Part shown: positions 1-6,463 of the stretch, piece after piece
How the letters are laid out: each line of letters starts with the position of its first letter
How positions within the stretch are numbered: the first letter of the stretch is position 1
Origin: Candidatus Helarchaeota archaeon
Lineage (GTDB): Archaea > Asgardarchaeota > Lokiarchaeia > Helarchaeales > HEL-GB-A
Assembly: GCA_013375455.1 (NCBI GenBank)
Contig: JABXJT010000092.1
Coordinates: forward strand, 1-18,849
Length of the DNA stretch: 18,849 nt
Direction of reading: 5' to 3'
Notes under the pieces: generated by a model
Databases searched by the model: none
The model's input: only the letters and a program-made list of their open reading frames with translations
Told to the model about the DNA's origin: nothing
Position numbers and translations under genes: made by a program

Positions 1-589
1 GGGTTCACAAATTTGCACTCTTAAATTGGCTCCTCAATGACCAAGTGGATTCTGCTCAATGCTGGTGTGGAAAGGCATACGATTCCCCGCGAACAAGGGT
101 GAAGACAACGCGATCATCCTCCTGCGCTACAAACGTGGGGCAATGGTCTCCGTCGTCGTCTCCTCGACCACCACGCACCCCCTCACGAATCGAACGGAGT
201 TCCATGGCACGAAAGGCTCCATCCTCGAAGACCACTCGTGGGACAAGCCCGTGCAAATTTATTCGTCGCACGAAGCTGCGGAGATGCGGGGCGAATTTTA
301 CAGCCCTACCGTGGAGCACGGTCCCTTCCCAAAATATTACACCATTTCCGCCCGAGTGGAAGATGCCTATTTCGCAGATTGTGTTTTAAATGATAAGCCT
401 CCGGAATTCACGCCCGAGCAGGCAAAAGAAGCCGTTGCCGTCGTCCTGCTCTCTTATCTCTCCGCGAAAAAAGGGACCCTTACCCCAATGGCTGAATTGA
501 AAACCATTGCTCGAACCGAGGGAACGCACTCCATCTTAGAGGCGTTAGGTGAAGTGATGCAGCATAACCACGAACACCTGAAATGGTAA
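1..589 (+). CDS. Gfo/Idh/MocA-family oxidoreductase, C-terminal part; cut by left edge and apparently frameshifted
   Basis: The C-terminal alpha/beta domain of a Gfo/Idh/MocA-type NAD(P)-dependent sugar or polyol dehydrogenase. From base 3 the third frame reads VHKFALLNWLLNDQV, the usual 'D.GVH..dLl.wl' segment. That frame then becomes basic nonsense. The second frame, blocked by TGA at 38-40, takes over around 60-95 with GEDNAIILLRYKRGAMVSV, the expected next beta strands, and continues through EFHGTKGSI and a C-terminal helix (EFTPEQAKEAVAVV) to the stop at 587-589. The shift from third to second frame fits one missing base (or two extra). It may be a real mutation or an assembly error near a contig end. 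The ATG at 59 lies inside the domain and is not a plausible start. The NAD-binding half would be upstream of the window. The gene is visibly more GC-rich than its neighbours. Substrate cannot be told. Confidence 0.75.
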
Positions 590-672
590 GATGGAAAACC
601 CTTTTCCCTGTCCTCATGGTCTAAAGTAAAAAAAGGGGGGATTGAGGTCTTGGATTTTATGCTACGTTTATA

Positions 673-709
673 GATTCTAGATTGACGGTGGGAATTGATA
701 AAAATGATA
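673..709 (+). repeat. 5' leader repeat copy 1 (TTCTAGAT box plus GGAATTGATAAAAATGA)
   Basis: A stretch of about 35 bases ahead of the gene at 723 recurs, slightly changed, ahead of the GTPase gene at 1167-1203. Both copies have an ATTCTAGAT box (TTCTAGAT at 675-682 here), then GA and about eight variable bases, then GGAATTGATAAAAATGA. In this copy the ATG inside the repeat (704) is followed after one codon by TGA, and the true ATG at 723 has its own RBS. The repeat may be a shared promoter or operator, or the trace of a local duplication of an upstream region. Confidence 0.45.
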
Positions 710-722
710 TGAGAGGAGAATA

Positions 723-1103
723 ATGGCAAACGAGTATGAAGTAACATACATGGGGAAGTGGATTGGCGGATTTATTTTAGTGGGTATAGGTATTGTATTC
801 ACCTGGAGTGGAGTACTAACTGCCTTAAGAGACGCTGCGCTTTTCACGAGTCTACTCCGAATTGCAGGATCCATTTTATTACTAATTGGATCAATTTTAC
901 TGGCTCTAGGATGTCTTCTCCTTTTAAAAGCGCGGAAACCAATAGAACAAGAGTTAAAAATTGCCGAAAGACATTTAGCGGAGAATAATTTTGTTTCCGC
1001 AGCTTCTCATTATCATAGAGTAGCTAAAACATATGAGAAAAATCAGGATTTTGAGAACGCTAAAGTATATCATACTATCGCCGCTGATCTGAGAGAAGAA
1101 TGA
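723..1103 (+). CDS. Small membrane protein: two transmembrane helices plus TPR-like helical tail
   Basis: A 126-residue protein with two hydrophobic helices (about residues 12-32 and 46-69). A charged helical segment follows (about 73-122) with TPR-like spacing: AERHLAENNFVSAASHYHRV, then AKTYEKNQDFENAKVYH. TPR hairpins usually bind other proteins, so this is probably a membrane-anchored adaptor with its tail in the cytoplasm (KARK just after helix 2 favours that). The ATG at 723 follows a clear AGAGGAGA ribosome-binding site at 712-719. The Rag-like GTPase gene starts 93 bases downstream on the same strand. The protein encoded at 2177-2992 repeats the layout of two helices then a TPR-like hairpin. 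I do not recognise a named family; function is unknown. Confidence 0.75.
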   Translation: MANEYEVTYMGKWIGGFILVGIGIVFTWSGVLTALRDAALFTSLLRIAGSILLLIGSILLALGCLLLLKARKPIEQELKIAERHLAENNFVSAASHYHRVAKTYEKNQDFENAKVYHTIAADLREE

Positions 1104-1131
1104 TAATGCGCTCAAAATAAGTGTAATGGAA

Positions 1132-1203
1132 GATTCTAGATCGAAAATTTAAAATGATAAGTTCTAATTCTAGATCGACAATTGGAATTGATAAAAATGA
1201 AAA
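1132..1203 (+). repeat. Two tandem leader repeats ahead of the GTPase gene
   Basis: Two head-to-tail partial copies of the leader element at 673-709: GATTCTAGATCGAAAATTT at 1132-1150 and AATTCTAGATCGACAATTGG at 1167-1186, the latter continuing AATTGATAAAAATGA to about 1201. TTCTAGAT sits at 1134-1141 and 1168-1175. The GTPase ATG (1197) lies inside the second copy, 21 bases after the box. This is a plausible regulatory element or promoter-proximal duplication. Confidence 0.45.
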
Positions 1204-2138
1204 AACAAAGTGATTCTGATCGACCCTTTATTAAATGTCTCTTGTTAGGGTTAGATAATGGCGGGAAAACCTCAATTCTGCTGACCTTGAGAAATAAGTT
1301 TCCACACGTGATCAAATTAAAACCAACCAAGCGAATTGAGAGAACAGATTTACACGTGTTAGGACTTCCCATCAAAATTTGGGATATGGGCGGGCAAAAA
1401 GCATATCGGGAGGAATATCTAGCACGAAAAGAGTATTTCGAGGAAGTTACTCTTGTAGTATATGTTATCGATATAACCGACCTCTCGAGCTTCACTGAAT
1501 CCATGGAATATTTCGAAAAAATATTAGATCTATTTGAGTTATTAAATACGGACCCACGCATTCTTGCTTTCTTCCATAAGGCTGATCCAGACATAAAAGA
1601 CCGTGCCGCAATTCTTAAAAACGTTCGCGATCTCAAGAAGCAAATAACAGAGTTGCCCCACGCCCTTGATATTACCGTCCATGAAACAACGATCTTGAAT
1701 CCTGCCAGCCTAAATAATATTATTGTCCAAAACATTTTGGGACTCATTCCGAAAGGGAGAGAGCTGCAAGACACGTTTAACGAATTCATGTTAAAAATAA
1801 ATTCTAATGCGGCGATTCTCCTTGATGAAAATATCCTCATCATCGCCAAAGCGTATCGTGATGAAATTAGCGGAAACATCGTCCAGACCTGTGGCCGAAA
1901 TATTGCCATCATGAGTGAGGAACTCCGCACGGATAAACATGCGATTCCAGAAAAAATTGAAATTGAAATGGAGGGCATGGTCTTCTTTAAAACTCTTGAA
2001 TATGAAAAATCAAAATTCTACTTGGTCGTCTATACAAAAACGACCGAATCCACCATTCTAATTGATTATGAGCTTCCCAAGTTTAAGGAAAAACTCTTTA
2101 CTCAGTTATCATTTTATGACTCCATTTCCCCTTCCTGA
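1197..2138 (+). CDS. Rag/Gtr-like small GTPase with C-terminal roadblock-like domain
   Basis: A 313-residue GTP-binding switch protein. The G domain shows G1 GLDNGGKTS (18-26), a switch I Thr in LKPT (44), G3 WDMGGQ (62-67) and G4 HKAD (127-130). The first and third motifs look Arf/Rag-like. HKxD in place of NKxD is the hallmark of Rag/Gtr GTPases, as is the pattern FFHKADPDIKDR. After the G domain, TTILNPASLNNIIVQNILGL leads into a domain of about 120 residues (NSNAAILLDENILIIAKAY...) matching the position and style of the roadblock domain of eukaryotic Rag proteins, through which they dimerise. In eukaryotes Rag heterodimers recruit TORC1 to lysosomes in response to amino acids; a comparable role here is only a guess. 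ATG 1197 is preferred over the in-frame TTG at 1182, which lies in the leader repeat. Membrane TPR-like proteins lie on both sides. Confidence 0.85.
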   Translation: MKKQSDSDRPFIKCLLLGLDNGGKTSILLTLRNKFPHVIKLKPTKRIERTDLHVLGLPIKIWDMGGQKAYREEYLARKEYFEEVTLVVYVIDITDLSSFTESMEYFEKILDLFELLNTDPRILAFFHKADPDIKDRAAILKNVRDLKKQITELPHALDITVHETTILNPASLNNIIVQNILGLIPKGRELQDTFNEFMLKINSNAAILLDENILIIAKAYRDEISGNIVQTCGRNIAIMSEELRTDKHAIPEKIEIEMEGMVFFKTLEYEKSKFYLVVYTKTTESTILIDYELPKFKEKLFTQLSFYDSISPS

Positions 2139-2176
2139 GGATAACGAGAGTCTGGATAAGGATGAGCAAAGATGCC

Positions 2177-2992
2177 CTAATCCCCAATGACATAGGCTTT
2201 CCACAACTCTCTTGCCTTATCAATCCATCGTTGCACGATTGCTTCTTCTAATTCAAATAGTGTAGCAATTTCTAACGCATGTTCCTTCGCCAATTCTTTG
2301 GGCGTGTTGATACCGAGCTCCTTCAGCTTCTGAATTTCTTCCCTTCCAATCCCGTCAATATCTTCAAGCGTTGGCTCCTTCATTGGTACTTTTTCTACCC
2401 TAATATAGCCTCCAATGAAATGAGCATCCCACAACTCTCTTGCCTTATCAATCCATTTTTGCACGATCGCTTCTTTTAATTCAAATATTGTAGCAATTTC
2501 TAACGCATGTTCCTTGGCCAACTCTTTGAGCGTGTTGATACCGAACTCTTTCAACTTCTGAATTTCTTCCATTCCAATCCCGTCAATATCTTCAAGCGTT
2601 GGCTCCTTCACTGGCTCAAAGTAGCCTCCCATAACATAGGCTTTCCATAACTCTCTTGCCTTATCATAATAAAGCAGAGCATTGGTTAAATCTCCTTCTT
2701 TTTCATAATTTTGGGCTATTTTTCGGTAAAGCTTTGCTTGGATTTTAGCCTTCTTTCTCACCGGATCTCTCTTGCTCCAAACGAAATGATCAAAAGCACC
2801 AAAGGCTAGTGGAATTGGTCCTAACAAGAGCAACATCATACCCAATATCGTTGCAGCATCAATATTCGTAGTTACGGGGGGAGGATCGGGATCGCCAAAA
2901 GGACCAAGTATAAGGAGGAACAACGCGATTGAAAGTGATATAAACCCTCCTACCATTAAAATAATGTCTTTATTTCCCACGCCCTTCACCAT
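2177..2992 (-). CDS. Membrane protein with TPR-like hairpin and two tandem helix-hairpin-helix domains
   Basis: A 271-residue protein. Two transmembrane helices (about 9-30 and 46-68) are joined by a Pro/Asp-rich loop (DPDPPP), followed by a TPR-like hairpin (82-118, YRKIAQNYEKEGDLTNALLY). Two nearly identical units then follow (131-182 and 207-258), each starting EPTLEDIDGIG, then QKLKE.GIN and KELAKEHALEIAT. The 'I.GIG...KLKE.GI.T..ELA' pattern is a helix-hairpin-helix of the Rad51-N / RNAP-alpha-CTD / DUF4332 kind, which often binds nucleic acid but also serves in protein contacts. A linker motif, KARELWKAYV or close to it, occurs three times (from 111, 183 and 259). The gene is convergent with the GTPase gene (38-base gap) and divergent from the gene at 3081. 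Architecture is clear; function is unknown. Confidence 0.75.
   Translation of the reverse strand: MVKGVGNKDIILMVGGFISLSIALFLLILGPFGDPDPPPVTTNIDAATILGMMLLLLGPIPLAFGAFDHFVWSKRDPVRKKAKIQAKLYRKIAQNYEKEGDLTNALLYYDKARELWKAYVMGGYFEPVKEPTLEDIDGIGMEEIQKLKEFGINTLKELAKEHALEIATIFELKEAIVQKWIDKARELWDAHFIGGYIRVEKVPMKEPTLEDIDGIGREEIQKLKELGINTPKELAKEHALEIATLFELEEAIVQRWIDKARELWKAYVIGD
2201..2614 (-). repeat. In-frame tandem duplication, 228-base (76-codon) period
   Basis: Bases 2201-2386 and 2429-2614 match at most positions with an exact 228-base offset, and encode the two helix-hairpin-helix units. A third partial copy of the boundary segment (CCATAACTCTCTTGCC) begins at 2645, 216 bases further on. High similarity at the base level, third positions included, points to a recent duplication inside the gene or ongoing homogenisation. 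Confidence 0.85.
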
Positions 2993-3026
2993 TCATAATT
3001 CTCATCCCTTTATATCACGGAGGTAA

Positions 3027-3034
3027 TTTATAAA
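3027..3034. promoter_or_regulatory. Palindromic TATA-like box TTTATAAA between divergent genes
   Basis: TTTATAAA is its own reverse complement and lies between the divergent starts at 2992 (-) and 3081 (+). With TSSs about 25 bases from the box centre, the + transcript would begin near 3056, leaving a leader of about 25 bases that contains GGAAGAGG (3066-3073). The - transcript would begin near 3005, leaving about 13 bases. One box could serve both genes. A second TATA-like string, TTTATAT, sits at 3009-3015. Confidence 0.4.
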
Positions 3035-3080
3035 TGGGATGGGTATTATATCACATATATTCAAAGGAAGAGGTATTAAG

Positions 3081-3764
3081 ATGAATGAAGAGGAAAAAAG
3101 AAAAAGACGACATCTCATTGCAGGTTTTATAACCCTCGTAGGTGCTGTAATAATGCTATATACAGGAATGAGGTTATTTTCTCAAAACCTATCTGGAGGT
3201 ATTATCAATCTAATAATGAGTTTACCTGCATTCGTCGCTATCGTTCTCTTATTTCTTGATAATAACTTAGGAGGTTATCTCGCTTTAATCCTCAGCATCC
3301 CAAGTTTTATCATAAATATTTCAGTGCCTCCTACAGAATTGGGGCTGTTGGGGGCGATTCTTCTTTTTGTTGGTGGCATTATCGGTTCCACAGCAGGAAT
3401 TGCTGAGGATATGATTGATAACGGCACATTCAGGGACGAAGAGTTTTTCGATTTAATGCAGGATTATGTTCAATGCTGTAAATCAATCGCTGCAATGAAA
3501 GAAGTGATCGGTCTTAAATCCTACCTCACGCATGACCCGAGCTCAATTGAGGAAGATCTAAACAATTTACCTTTCAATCCAGAACACTGGATGGTTCATT
3601 ACAAGTATAGAGATGTGAATTTTCAGAATGCCGAAGGTATTATCATTACCCCCGATGATGAAATGCATCCAGGCCAACAAGCTGAAAATTTACGCATATT
3701 GGCAAGAGATCTTTATGAAAAATATGCATCTCTTCAAAGATTAGAAGAAACGAGAGAGGAATAA
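3081..3764 (+). CDS. Four-helix membrane protein with soluble C-terminal domain, unknown function
   Basis: A 227-residue protein with a basic N-terminus (KRKRR), four hydrophobic segments (about 12-32, 39-59, 63-82 and 87-106) and a soluble tail of about 120 residues. The tail starts IAEDMIDNG and contains CC, a Pro/Trp patch (FNPEHWMVHYKYRD), an acidic segment IITPDDEMHPGQ and a terminal helix. The frame is open from an ATG at 3039, but ATG 3081 is preferred: GGAAGAGG lies 7 bases before it (3066-3073), and the TATA-like box at 3027-3034 puts the expected TSS downstream of 3039. The positive-inside rule suggests a cytoplasmic tail. No family was recognised. It is divergent from the helix-hairpin-helix membrane protein and may be co-regulated with it. 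Confidence 0.7.
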   Translation: MNEEEKRKRRHLIAGFITLVGAVIMLYTGMRLFSQNLSGGIINLIMSLPAFVAIVLLFLDNNLGGYLALILSIPSFIINISVPPTELGLLGAILLFVGGIIGSTAGIAEDMIDNGTFRDEEFFDLMQDYVQCCKSIAAMKEVIGLKSYLTHDPSSIEEDLNNLPFNPEHWMVHYKYRDVNFQNAEGIIITPDDEMHPGQQAENLRILARDLYEKYASLQRLEETREE

Positions 3765-3854
3765 TATTTATCCTAATGAAAACCGTTAATTTGAAGGCAA
3801 TTTGCAGTATTTAGGTGAGATAGGGTGTGATGGGCGTTTTGCATCCGTTCTAAT

Positions 3855-4340
3855 TCATCCACCTGGTTGGAAATTTTTAATTCTTCTCATAACTTCTTCG
3901 GGATTTTTAGTCGAAAACACAACTTCTCTAATTCTACCCTTTTTCAATGATAAAACAACTCTTGGGCATTTAAAAATGTTGTATACTATCCTCCATCTGC
4001 CACTAACTCTTGCAATGCGTATACCAAAACCCCAATATCCAAAATTTGAAACATTATCTAAATAACAATCCTCTATTTTTTCAAAGACAGATTTACGCCC
4101 AAAAATACCATATGTGACTTTTACAAATTCAGGAGTTATCCTAATAGCTAGGGTATTAAAATTAAGTGTAACTACAACAAACAAAATAAATGCGCCTAGA
4201 ATCGTCCCAATTAGAATAGGATAACTCTCAGCTGATATCAAATAAATCAATAATAACAACATCACAACTGTAAAAGAAACCAATGTTATTGTTGTTACTC
4301 TCAAAAATATCTTCTCTTCATAGAGGTTACCATCATGCAT
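3855..4340 (-). CDS. Membrane protein with bacterial PH-like domain
   Basis: A 161-residue protein with two hydrophobic helices (about 15-36 and 40-60), then a beta-rich domain (about 64-157) of the bPH type. It shows NTLAIRITPEFVKVTYGIFG, then a WGFGIR turn (103-108), VVLSLKKGRIREVVFST, and an ending NPEEVMRRI helix. The 'G.GiR ... v.l....g....fsT..PeE....I' pattern is typical of small archaeal and bacterial PH-like membrane proteins, whose biochemical role is mostly undefined. The ATG at 4340 is preceded on the minus strand by GTGAGAT, a weak ribosome-binding match. The gene is convergent with the four-helix protein gene (90-base gap) and divergent from the ferredoxin gene at 4527. Domain call fairly secure; role unknown. 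Confidence 0.65.
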   Translation of the reverse strand: MHDGNLYEEKIFLRVTTITLVSFTVVMLLLLIYLISAESYPILIGTILGAFILFVVVTLNFNTLAIRITPEFVKVTYGIFGRKSVFEKIEDCYLDNVSNFGYWGFGIRIARVSGRWRIVYNIFKCPRVVLSLKKGRIREVVFSTKNPEEVMRRIKNFQPGG

Positions 4341-4526
4341 TTTCTATCTCACTTTTTTTTCTACTACTCAAAAAATCTATTATCACACATTCCCTCGCTA
4401 AATTAAAATTTTTTGATTATAGATGGATTTTATCCACTTTAATTGTATGTCTATTTATACCCCCAATTTAAATTAAAAGAAGTTAAACTCAAGATAAATA
4501 GTATTATGGTAAGGTAGTGGTAAATC
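4341..4526. promoter_or_regulatory. Divergent intergenic region with TATA-like tracts
   Basis: A very AT-rich region of 186 bases between the PH-like gene (-) and the ferredoxin gene (+). On + the best TATA-like strings are ATTTATA (4453-4459) and TTTAAATT (4467-4474), which would place a TSS near 4483-4496. AAGGTAGTGGT at 4511-4521 serves as the ribosome-binding site for the TTG start at 4527. An ATG at 4506 runs into a stop after three codons. Assignments are by eye. Confidence 0.3.
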
Positions 4527-5666
4527 TTGACTGAAGCTGATTATTATGAAAATGTTAGACAAAAGCTATCTCTTGGACGATTTGTTACTCCAAAACACGA
4601 TAAAATAATTGAATTATTAAAGATTTTTTGGGATGAAGAAACTATAGAAATTCTTTATCATTTCCCGAATGCTGGGCAATTAATTTCCCTAAAAGAATTG
4701 GTTGAAAAAACAGGGAAACCAAAGAGTGAGATTAAAAAGCTTTTGAAAATAGCAGTAAAAAAAAGGACGATAGCAAAGATTGGACGCAAGTATGGATTAG
4801 TACCTCTCTTACCGGGTGTCTTTGAAGCTTACTATGTTACCCAGCAAGATTCAGAAGAAAATCTTAAAGAAGTGGCTAAAATTTATCGGTATATCTTCGA
4901 AAATGGTTTGGTATTTCGTGCAAGAGAAAAGATTGAAGAAAAAGACGTGGGATTTCGGGAATTTATTCCCTTGCTTCCGCTCGAAGCCAGGGAAAGGCTG
5001 ATCAAAATTGATGAAACGGTGGATTTTGAATCGCAAGTCCTTTCTTACGAATTAGTAGAAGAAATGATTAATAGAAATGAGGCTTTTGCTGTTATTCCAT
5101 GCCAATGTCGAATAATTGGGGAATTAACTGGGAAGCCTTGCAGAGTGCCTTCTGAGATGGGATGCTTTGCTGTTGGACTTTTAGCAAAAGGGCTTGTGAG
5201 CATGGGTGCTGGTAGAGGATTAACTAAGGAAGAAGCCATTGAATTTCTTAAAGAAACCGAGAAGGCAGGTCTTGTTCACAATGTTACAGCAGCTGTGGCT
5301 TCGGAAAACCTAATTATTTGTAACTGTTGCAATTGTCATTGTGGTGCTCTCTTTCCAATGAAAAAGTTCCAAATATCAGGACTCAGACGAAGCAATTTTG
5401 CACCTAAGAATGACCCAGAGCTTTGCGTTTTATGTGAGCAGTGTCTAAAAATTTGCCCCATGGACGCAATTTCTCATCCATCGAAAGATGAAAAAATGAT
5501 AACAAACTATGATTTATGCATTGGATGCGGTTTATGCGCTTCAAATTGTGCAAAAAACGCGATTAAGATGGAGAAAGTTCGTACTAAAACTCGCAAGCCA
5601 AGAGGTCAAAAAAGTGTAGACGCTAGCTTTGCAGTACTTTTTAGCGGTCTTCTAACCGGAAAATAA
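4527..5666 (+). CDS. Winged-helix / Cys-rich / two-[4Fe-4S] ferredoxin protein, paralogue 1
   Basis: A 379-residue protein, probably cytoplasmic. The N-terminus (about 25-95) looks like a winged helix: ISLKELVEKTGKPKSEIKKL followed by a wing-like IAKIGRKYGLVPL. The middle has a conserved cysteine module: C192-x-C194, C205, C213, then LTKEEAIEFL...KAGLVH and C265-N-CC-N-C270-H-C272. The end holds two ferredoxin clusters (C300, 303, 306, 310 and C331, 334, 337, 341), both with full CxxCxxCxxxC. It could carry two [4Fe-4S] clusters plus extra metal or Fe-S in the middle module, and might link redox state to DNA binding or pass electrons to a partner. The start is TTG 4527; no ATG exists in the first 180 codons, and a purine-rich site precedes it. 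Paralogues lie at 11619-12701 and 12740-13840. Confidence 0.8.
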   Translation: MTEADYYENVRQKLSLGRFVTPKHDKIIELLKIFWDEETIEILYHFPNAGQLISLKELVEKTGKPKSEIKKLLKIAVKKRTIAKIGRKYGLVPLLPGVFEAYYVTQQDSEENLKEVAKIYRYIFENGLVFRAREKIEEKDVGFREFIPLLPLEARERLIKIDETVDFESQVLSYELVEEMINRNEAFAVIPCQCRIIGELTGKPCRVPSEMGCFAVGLLAKGLVSMGAGRGLTKEEAIEFLKETEKAGLVHNVTAAVASENLIICNCCNCHCGALFPMKKFQISGLRRSNFAPKNDPELCVLCEQCLKICPMDAISHPSKDEKMITNYDLCIGCGLCASNCAKNAIKMEKVRTKTRKPRGQKSVDASFAVLFSGLLTGK

Positions 5667-5768
5667 GATTTGTCTATCAACCTTTCATTTATTCATATAT
5701 TTCAACATTTGTATCCATCTTTGTACAGTTACATTAAGGATTCGAAGTAAATTAATGAATTGAGATGC

Positions 5769-6425
5769 ATGAAAACAAATTCACATTTGATCTTACGAAT
5801 ATCAGGGATTTGTATTTTTCTAGGTTGTCTATTCATCAATAACTTATTCATCACTCCTCAAAATTTCCGCTTCTTTAGTGATATCATCCAAAATACCTTG
5901 GCATTCGTGATCATCCTTTTTATTTTGTGGCCAGACTCTGGACACCTCCAGATTGCCTTCGGTGTAGGGTTGTTTACTATGGGTTATGATTTTTTTATAG
6001 AAACTCTTGCCGTGAAGTTAGACTGGTGGTACCCCTTGGGGGGCACGCAAGCACCCCCGATATTAGTAATTCCAATTGAGATGGTGATTAGCTTTCTAAT
6101 ATTTGGAGCAATTACCGCCTTGTTCTTTCAAATCCCGGAGAGGGTTCGAACCACGGACTCTAGGATTGTCAGCAAGTTTAAAAAACTATTCAAAAATTCG
6201 AACATGGATGTAGGTTGGCAAATTTTACTAATCCTTGTTATTTCCATTGCTGGAACCTATGGGGATTACTCAGCGGGTCCAACCGTGTGGGTGCCCGGAC
6301 CGTCATGGCATCCCTTTTTCACGTTCTTAATCTGGTTCCACGGAGGATTGCTTACGATACTTATTTTCTTCCTTTTGAAGAGAAGAGCAAAAAAGAGGCA
6401 AAATTTACATAAAGTTATTTTTTAA
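5769..6425 (+). CDS. Six-helix membrane protein, unknown function
   Basis: A 218-residue polytopic membrane protein with about six hydrophobic segments, the first at about 7-25, the last at about 180-203, and a basic C-terminus (KRRAKKRQ). Loops carry distinctive conserved-looking residues: KLDWWYPLGGTQAPP before helix 4, IPIEM within it, and GDYSAGPTVWVPGPSW before helix 6. The 'W.YP.GG...P...iPIE' pattern faintly recalls carotenoid-biosynthesis membrane proteins (lycopene cyclase or CruF type), too weakly to name. The in-frame TTG at 5760 is possible, but ATG 5769 gives a normal basic-hydrophobic start. It lies 38 bases before the seven-helix/longin-like gene on the same strand, so the two are probably co-transcribed. 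Confidence 0.65.
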   Translation: MKTNSHLILRISGICIFLGCLFINNLFITPQNFRFFSDIIQNTLAFVIILFILWPDSGHLQIAFGVGLFTMGYDFFIETLAVKLDWWYPLGGTQAPPILVIPIEMVISFLIFGAITALFFQIPERVRTTDSRIVSKFKKLFKNSNMDVGWQILLILVISIAGTYGDYSAGPTVWVPGPSWHPFFTFLIWFHGGLLTILIFFLLKRRAKKRQNLHKVIF

Positions 6426-6463
6426 TAATAATCGAATACTGTAAATAAGAGAGGGTACTTTCG

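Noticed and set aside
45..389. Open + frame of 114 codons at the left edge
   Set aside because: Its first part belongs to the oxidoreductase before the frameshift; the rest is Ser/Arg/Pro-rich out-of-frame sequence.
1136..1978. 280-codon open frame on - opposite the GTPase gene
   Set aside because: Ser/Arg/Phe-rich composition typical of antisense frames; the + strand has clear GTPase motifs.
3039..3080. Upstream ATG for the four-helix membrane protein
   Set aside because: No ribosome-binding site, and it lies upstream of the TSS expected from the TATA-like box; ATG 3081 has GGAAGAGG at good spacing.
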